The translations under genes and the position numbers were made by a program. A model generated the notes under the pieces. It did no database searches. It was given only the letters and a program-made list of their open reading frames with translations, and was not told the DNA's origin. DNA of 64,000 nucleotides from Gloeobacter violaceus PCC 7421 (lineage in GTDB: Bacteria; Cyanobacteriota; Cyanobacteriia; Gloeobacterales; Gloeobacteraceae), in assembly GCF_000011385.1 (NCBI RefSeq), contig NC_005125.1:3410001-3474000 (forward strand). The letters run 5' to 3'. This document shows positions 61,014 through 64,000 of the stretch, in pieces. The stretch's first letter is position 1. Every line of letters begins with the position of its first letter.

Positions 61014-62969
61014 TTAAAGCAACTGGAAGTGCACCGTGGCGGAGGTGTACTGCGTGCCGTTGACGGTAACCACCGCGTACAGGCTGTGGGTACCCGGGGT
61101 GAGATTGTTCGTGTTGTAGCCGTTGGCCTGGTCCGGCTGGTCACCCGCTAGCCAGTAGGGAGCTATCTTCTCGGTCCAGACTGCTTTGCCGTCGATATAA
61201 AACTGCACGCTCGTGGGCTGGGCGGCGGCTGCCACTGAGGCCTGGGCGTAGATCTTGGCCCCCCGAGCGTAGACGACTTTGTCGAGGATGACACTCGCTG
61301 CCGGGGCAGGCGGGGCAGCGATCTCAAACTGCACGGTGGATGAAGTGTACTGCACACCCTTGACGGTCATCTTGGCGCTCAAGCTGTGGGAACCTGCCCC
61401 AAGGCTGCGTGTCCCGTATCCCGGTACCACGCTGCCGGCATTTTGATCGCCACCCAGCCAGTACGGCGAAGCACCCTCCGTCCAGATCGCTTTGCCATCG
61501 ACGAAAAACTGCACACTGGATGGGGCCGAGGACGAAGCGACCGCCGCCTGGGTATACATCACTTCTCCCTGCAGGTAGCTCGGGCGGTCGGGCACGACGC
61601 TCAAAACCGGGCCAGGCTTGGGGGTGAGCTTGTAGATGGCCCCGCTCGAATCATCGGAAATCAGCAAATTGCCCTGCGCGTCGACGGCGGTATCCACCGG
61701 CCGCCCCCAATACTCCTGCGTGGCGCTGTCCACCCAGCCGGTAACCAGGTCCACCTGGGCACCGGGCCTCTGCGTCGAGCTGTCCCAGGCGAAGTGGGCA
61801 ATCTTGTAGCCGGTGCGCTGGGTGCGGTTCCAGGAGCCGTGCAGCCCGAGGACCGCACCGCTGCGATAGAGGGATGTGAAGTTGGTCGATTGCAAGAACG
61901 TCAGGCCAAGGGGGGCGGAGTGGGCCTGGATGCCCCGGTCGATGCGGTTCATGCCGCCACAATCGACGCTGCCACTGGCGTTCAGTTCATAGTCGCGATC
62001 GAAGGGCATGTTGAAATAGCCGTTGGTCGTATCCGGGTTGGGATTGCAAAACGGCCAGCCGTAGTTGCCCCCGTCCAGCACGCGGGTGAATTCTTCGGGC
62101 GGGTGGTTGTCGACGTAGGCAGGGACCACTTTGCCGTAGTTGCCGGTCGAATCGTCGAAGGGGTAGGCGATGTTGTCGCGGTTGTTGACCACCGCCCAAA
62201 GGCTGGTGGTGCCGGGCAAAAAGGCGAGGCCCTCAGCGTTGCGCAAGCCCTCGGCAAAAAGGCGACCGGCCGTGCCGTCGGAGTTGTAGCGGTAGATGGC
62301 GGCCCGCACAGGATCGCTTACGGTGTCCTCGAAGCAGGCGTTGCAGGTCGAAGCGATCGACACGTAAAGCTTGTTGTTTGTGTCAAGAGCAATATTTTTC
62401 AGTTCGTGGCCGTAGGCGCCTTCGAGTTCGCTCAGGCTGCTGTCGGGCAGGTTGGTGACGATCACCTGGCGGCTCTGGGCGGTCGTGTCGCCGTTGGTGT
62501 AGATGTAACGATTGATCTGGTGGGTCTCGGCGATGTAGACGTATTGTGTCGAACCGATTTTGTGAAAGACAATGTCGTGGGGTTTGCGCAGATCGACCGC
62601 AAAGTCGTAAATCGCCGGATCGCCGCTGCCGTTGGGCCTGACCAGCAGCACCTTGCCGGTACTCGGCTGAGAGACCAACAAGTCGCCGTTGGGGGCAATC
62701 GCTAGAAAACGGGGCTTGCTGAGGCGGGCGTACACCGAAATGTCGAAATTCGGCGGAATGTTCAAATAGCGATCGACCGAAAATTTATCGGTGCGCATAC
62801 CGGTGGGCACCTGCACCTTCGCGCGGACCACCGCGCCCGGAACGGTCGGCACGGCGGCACAGCCGACCTGCACCAGCAAACAGGCCGCCGCCGCACCGAG
62901 CGCAGCCCGACCCACAAAGACCACAGCCGAAGCACGACCGGGTATCAGAGCCCGCAAACGGTCTGTCAT
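61014..62969 (-). CDS. Glucose/sorbosone dehydrogenase-like propeller lipoprotein with two C-terminal Ig-like repeats
   Basis: 651 residues behind AAGGAGA. The N-terminus is a lipoprotein-like signal with VGCAAV near residue 38. Residues ~70-450 form a six-bladed propeller of the GDH-type (IPPNFDISVYARLSKPRFLAIAPNGDLLVSQ, then KPHDIVFHK, then GLAFLPGT, then VLDGGNYGWPFCNPNPDT, then GLHGSWNR). Residues ~460-650 contain two ~90-residue tandem repeats (SVQFFVDGKAIWTEGASPYWLGGDQ and SVQFYIDGKAVWTEKIAPYWLAGDQ), Ig- or chitobiase-like. It would oxidise or bind sugars outside the cell. Whether PQQ is bound cannot be told. Confidence 0.85.
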   Translation of the reverse strand: MTDRLRALIPGRASAVVFVGRAALGAAAACLLVQVGCAAVPTVPGAVVRAKVQVPTGMRTDKFSVDRYLNIPPNFDISVYARLSKPRFLAIAPNGDLLVSQPSTGKVLLVRPNGSGDPAIYDFAVDLRKPHDIVFHKIGSTQYVYIAETHQINRYIYTNGDTTAQSRQVIVTNLPDSSLSELEGAYGHELKNIALDTNNKLYVSIASTCNACFEDTVSDPVRAAIYRYNSDGTAGRLFAEGLRNAEGLAFLPGTTSLWAVVNNRDNIAYPFDDSTGNYGKVVPAYVDNHPPEEFTRVLDGGNYGWPFCNPNPDTTNGYFNMPFDRDYELNASGSVDCGGMNRIDRGIQAHSAPLGLTFLQSTNFTSLYRSGAVLGLHGSWNRTQRTGYKIAHFAWDSSTQRPGAQVDLVTGWVDSATQEYWGRPVDTAVDAQGNLLISDDSSGAIYKLTPKPGPVLSVVPDRPSYLQGEVMYTQAAVASSSAPSSVQFFVDGKAIWTEGASPYWLGGDQNAGSVVPGYGTRSLGAGSHSLSAKMTVKGVQYTSSTVQFEIAAPPAPAASVILDKVVYARGAKIYAQASVAAAAQPTSVQFYIDGKAVWTEKIAPYWLAGDQPDQANGYNTNNLTPGTHSLYAVVTVNGTQYTSATVHFQLL

Positions 62970-63243
62970 CGTCGCTCTCCTTTGGTATGTAACCGTATCT
63001 ACGCCGATTTTTTGGGGAGACTGATTATTTCTTCAATTGCTTGCACATGCTTGCGCACTGGCCACTGTACCAACTGAAAATCGAAAAGTTGATATTTTTT
63101 GAAACTTTTAAGCTTCTTTAGGGTATTCCTGTTTCGCAATCAAAGACTGTGCATTCCAAGTCCAACCGCACTGCGCTCGATCCCCTGAACTCCAGGCTGC
63201 CTTCGATGCTAGGGTCGTGGACGATCCGATTCAGACACTGTCG

Positions 63244-63951
63244 ATGCCGGTCTATTTATCCTCCTGCTTGTTGGGTCTGGCGCTGCTTTTGGCCCTCGCT
63301 TTTCCCGCCCTCGCCCAGGAAGTTCAGCCTGAGCGCACTTTGACGGTCAGTGGCCGCGGCGTCGCGTCGTTGCCGTTTACCGACGCCGTCTTCAACCTCG
63401 GGGTGCAGGCCGAGGGCCGCACCGCCGCCGATGCCCAGGCGCAGTTGCGCGAGCGCATCAATCCGCTGGTCACCCGCCTCAAACAATTGCAGGTGCAAAA
63501 GCTTGCGACCACCAGCGTGCAACTGTATCCCCGCTACAGCGACCCCTCCCCCAAAGGTGGCCCCGGCCAGATCGTGGGTTTTACGGCGAGCAGCAATCTC
63601 CAGTTTCAGGTGCCCCTTACCCAGGCCGGCACCGTCCTCGATGCGGCCGTAGGCAGCGGCGCCAACGTCGTCCAGAACCTGAGCTTCACCGCCCCGGACG
63701 CGCAGTACGCCGAGGCGCGCGCCGACGCCCTCGCGCGGGCGGTCGCCGACGCCCGCGCCCAGGCGGAGGTGGTGCTCAAGAGTTTGGGACTGGCGGCCAA
63801 ACAGGTGCGCACCGTCCAGGTCGGGAGCCCTCCCCGCCAGCCGCCGATGCCCTTTATCAAAGCCTCCAGGCCCATCGAAGCAGACTCCATGCCCATCGAG
63901 GGGGGTGCCGCCGAGGTCGAAGCGACGGTCACTTTGCAAATTAGCTATTGA
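63244..63951 (+). CDS. SIMPL-domain (DUF541) periplasmic protein
   Basis: 235 residues from ATG 63244 (a GTG nine codons upstream is also open). A signal peptide ends ALA-Q. The DUF541 pattern is LTVSGRGVASLPFTDAVFNLGVQAEGRTAADAQAQL, then ADALARAVADARAQAEVVLKSLGL, then AEVEATVTLQISY. Relatives (BP26/OMP28, YggE) reduce oxidative stress or form channel-like oligomers. Function here unknown. The last 49 bp of the window contain nothing further. Confidence 0.88.
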   Translation: MPVYLSSCLLGLALLLALAFPALAQEVQPERTLTVSGRGVASLPFTDAVFNLGVQAEGRTAADAQAQLRERINPLVTRLKQLQVQKLATTSVQLYPRYSDPSPKGGPGQIVGFTASSNLQFQVPLTQAGTVLDAAVGSGANVVQNLSFTAPDAQYAEARADALARAVADARAQAEVVLKSLGLAAKQVRTVQVGSPPRQPPMPFIKASRPIEADSMPIEGGAAEVEATVTLQISY

Positions 63952-64000
63952 ATACGCTCGGAAGCTGCCAGAATAACTAGCGGTTGTGTTGCAAGGAAGA

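Overview
This window is a GC-rich cyanobacterial chromosome segment. The evidence is a phycocyanin operon (cpcBA), a phycobilisome rod linker, a high-light-inducible protein, Ycf46 and Ycf39-type proteins and a DUF3007 protein. The high GC content, the unusual linker and the many secreted beta-propeller proteins suggest a Gloeobacter-like, thylakoid-less cyanobacterium close to G. violaceus. That assignment is inference from gene content; no search was run.

Layout. 0-8.4 kb: a truncated phosphotransferase, a solute-binding lipoprotein, a membrane protein ending in an L7/L12-like domain, two tandem malectin-like/kelch surface proteins and an alpha/beta hydrolase. 8.3-18.3 kb is mostly housekeeping: der, a HAD phosphatase, hemC, tRNA-Phe, a signal-peptidase-like lipoprotein without catalytic residues, a deleted glycosidase, cpcBA with back-to-back terminators, a rod linker and a tandem GNAT. 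18.4-24.1 kb is an AT-richer accessory island with a decayed IS30, a secreted protein, a vapBC pair, a SnoaL protein and an AraC regulator. 24.4-31.3 kb carries a GT28 glycosyltransferase paired with a GH1 protein, a dispersed repeat, the probable replication origin and dnaN, then ychF.

31.5-40.5 kb is an exopolysaccharide locus. It has rfbD, rfbB, an initiating sugar-phosphate transferase, rfbA, a Wza-type export protein, a TPR protein and a CpsB-type PHP phosphatase, mostly translationally coupled. 41-45 kb has DUF pairs, miaA and a Uma2 protein. 45.1-48.6 kb is a sharply AT-rich two-gene cassette: a HEPN-domain protein followed by an 889-residue protein that fuses a ParA/MinD-type ATPase to a second P-loop ATPase. 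An IS5 element lies next to it. It is the best candidate for an undescribed (defence-like) system here.

49.4-58.1 kb has a DCC oxidoreductase, Uma2 and HNH proteins, a Ycf39-like reductase, a V8-like protease, Ycf46, a tiny hli gene, a NUDIX hydrolase and an lptA/lptB-type pair. 58.1-61.0 kb is a transposon graveyard with an IS630 next to an IS1634-like remnant. 61.0-64.0 kb ends with a sorbosone-dehydrogenase-like propeller lipoprotein and a SIMPL protein.

Two themes run across the window. One is a repeat family whose end supplies or abuts the TAG stop of the neighbouring gene. The other is that all three recognisable, otherwise near-complete IS transposases are interrupted by in-frame TAG codons.
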